Shown one piece after another: positions 63,302 to 64,000 of a stretch of DNA of 64,000 bases. The position numbers and the translations under genes are program-made. Source of the DNA: Bradyrhizobium sp. ISRA430 (lineage in GTDB: Bacteria > Pseudomonadota > Alphaproteobacteria > Rhizobiales > Xanthobacteraceae); NCBI RefSeq assembly GCF_029909975.1, contig NZ_CP094516.1, positions 8,472,501 to 8,536,500 on the forward strand, in the 5' to 3' direction. Every line of letters begins with the position of its first letter. The stretch's first letter is position 1. The notes under the pieces are model-generated. The model did no database searches. It was not told the origin of the DNA and saw nothing but the letters and a program-made list of their open reading frames with translations.

Positions 63302-64000
63302 TCAGGAGGAACGCTTGAGCACCACCCGCTCGATCTTGCCGACCACGACGAGATAGGCGATCGCGGCGATGAGCGCGTTGATGCCGACGAATACGAGGGC
63401 GCCGTTGAACGAGCCAGTCGCGGCCACGATGTAGCCGATCACGATCGGGGTGGTGATCGAGGAGAGGTTGCCGAAGGTGTTGAACAAGCCGCCGGAGACG
63501 CCGCCGGCTTCCTTCGGCGAGGTATCGGAGACGACCGCCCAGCCGAGCGCGCCGATGCCCTTGCCGAAGAAGGCGAGCGCCATGAAGCCGACAACGAGCG
63601 CCTGTCCGTTGACATAGTTGCAGGCAATGATCGACATCGACAGGAGCATGCCACCGACGATCGGGATCTTGCGCGCCATAGTCAGCGAGTTCGTCTTGCG
63701 CAGGATGAAATCAGAGATGATGCCGCCGAGCACGCCGCCGATGAAGCCGCACAGCGCCGGCAGCGTCGCGACGAATCCGGCTTGCAGGATCGACAGGCCG
63801 CGCTCCTTGACGAGGTAGACCGGGAACCAGGTCAGGAGGAAGTAGGTCAGCGTATTGATGCAGTATTGGCCGAGATAGACGCCGAGCATCATGCGGTTAG
63901 AGAGGAGCTGGCGGATATGGTCCCATTTCGGGCCGGAGTCCGGCGCGCGCTCGTCCTTGGGCGCGTCGAGATCGACCAGCGCGCCGCCTTCCTTGATGTA
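63302..64000 (-). CDS. MFS transporter, anion:cation symporter (glucarate/galactarate type), 3' part
   Basis: The C-terminal 232 residues are in the window; the gene continues past its right edge, so the start is not seen. The readable part has about six membrane helices and the ACS-family features LGQYCINTLTYFLLTWFP, VSDTSPKEAGGVSGG and FNTFGNLSSITTPIVIGY, as in the glucarate and galactarate permeases GudP and GarP. Together with gudD, garD and kdgD it probably imports the diacids. The sequence before the first internal methionines (63893-64000) continues in frame with YIKEGGALVDLDAPKD, a cytoplasmic loop. Confidence 0.87.
   Translation of the reverse strand, partial: YIKEGGALVDLDAPKDERAPDSGPKWDHIRQLLSNRMMLGVYLGQYCINTLTYFLLTWFPVYLVKERGLSILQAGFVATLPALCGFIGGVLGGIISDFILRKTNSLTMARKIPIVGGMLLSMSIIACNYVNGQALVVGFMALAFFGKGIGALGWAVVSDTSPKEAGGVSGGLFNTFGNLSSITTPIVIGYIVAATGSFNGALVFVGINALIAAIAYLVVVGKIERVVLKRSS

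Overview
The window looks like a chromosomal segment from a Bradyrhizobium-type alphaproteobacterium (Nitrobacteraceae, Hyphomicrobiales). This rests on the high GC content, the lipopolysaccharide gene set in its rfaD-E-F-L arrangement, a giant polar-growth protein of the GPR/RgsE type, a CtrA-type cell-cycle motif, a TrxR-type ferredoxin reductase, and short dispersed repeats familiar from these genomes. No rRNA, tRNA or CRISPR array was seen. The assignment comes from reading the sequence, not from a database search.

Layout. (1) 0.1-2.6 kb: an FAH-family hydrolase and an MsbA-like ABC exporter. (2) 2.7-20.6 kb: a large envelope-polysaccharide region. It holds galE, an LpcC-like glycosyltransferase, waaF, hldD, hldE, an O-antigen ligase, a FlaA1/WbpM-like dehydratase, a WecA-like initiating transferase, a flippase-like membrane protein, a UDP-glucuronate epimerase, manC, a WbpB/WbpE-like oxidoreductase-aminotransferase pair and murJ. 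Together they supply nucleotide sugars and heptose, start and extend the O-chain, and ligate it to the core. (3) 20.6-28.5 kb: mixed metabolism, with an orphan CoxL-like molybdoenzyme, two cytochromes c, a PLP enzyme, a CHRD protein, a stand-alone Lrp/AsnC effector domain and thiD. (4) 28.7-33.4 kb: a metallophosphoesterase-glycosyltransferase pair behind a near-perfect Pho box, probably the PlcP/Agt lipid-remodelling system used in phosphate starvation, then a threonine dehydratase-like enzyme and a Na/Pi cotransporter. (5) 33.4-37.6 kb: a gene-poor accessory stretch with an orphan TRAP binding protein, two tiny membrane or secreted proteins, a frameshifted integrase remnant and dispersed repeats.

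(6) 37.6-44.2 kb: a disordered acidic protein, an MFS transporter, a dipeptide-epimerase-like enzyme and an MlaE-F-D lipid transport operon. (7) 44.3-50.6 kb: a 1,846-residue coiled-coil protein with 22- and 44-residue apolipoprotein-like repeats, divergent from an Hpt phosphotransfer protein. The shared promoter region has a perfect TTAA-N7-TTAA CtrA box plus a TTAACCAT half-site. (8) 50.7-55.2 kb: a 2Fe-2S ferredoxin, a thioesterase, ferredoxin-NADP reductase, a DUF2147 protein and a CYTH-CHAD protein. (9) 55.3 kb to the end: a minus-strand sugar-diacid catabolic locus with an enolase-superfamily enzyme, garD, a semialdehyde dehydrogenase, gudD, kdgD, a LysR regulator and the 3' part of an MFS transporter. 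It encodes the route from glucarate and galactarate to 2-oxoglutarate.

The strongest leads are the CtrA-box promoter of the polar-growth protein, the Pho-box plcP-agt pair, and a nested palindrome in the divergent promoter at 14.1 kb.
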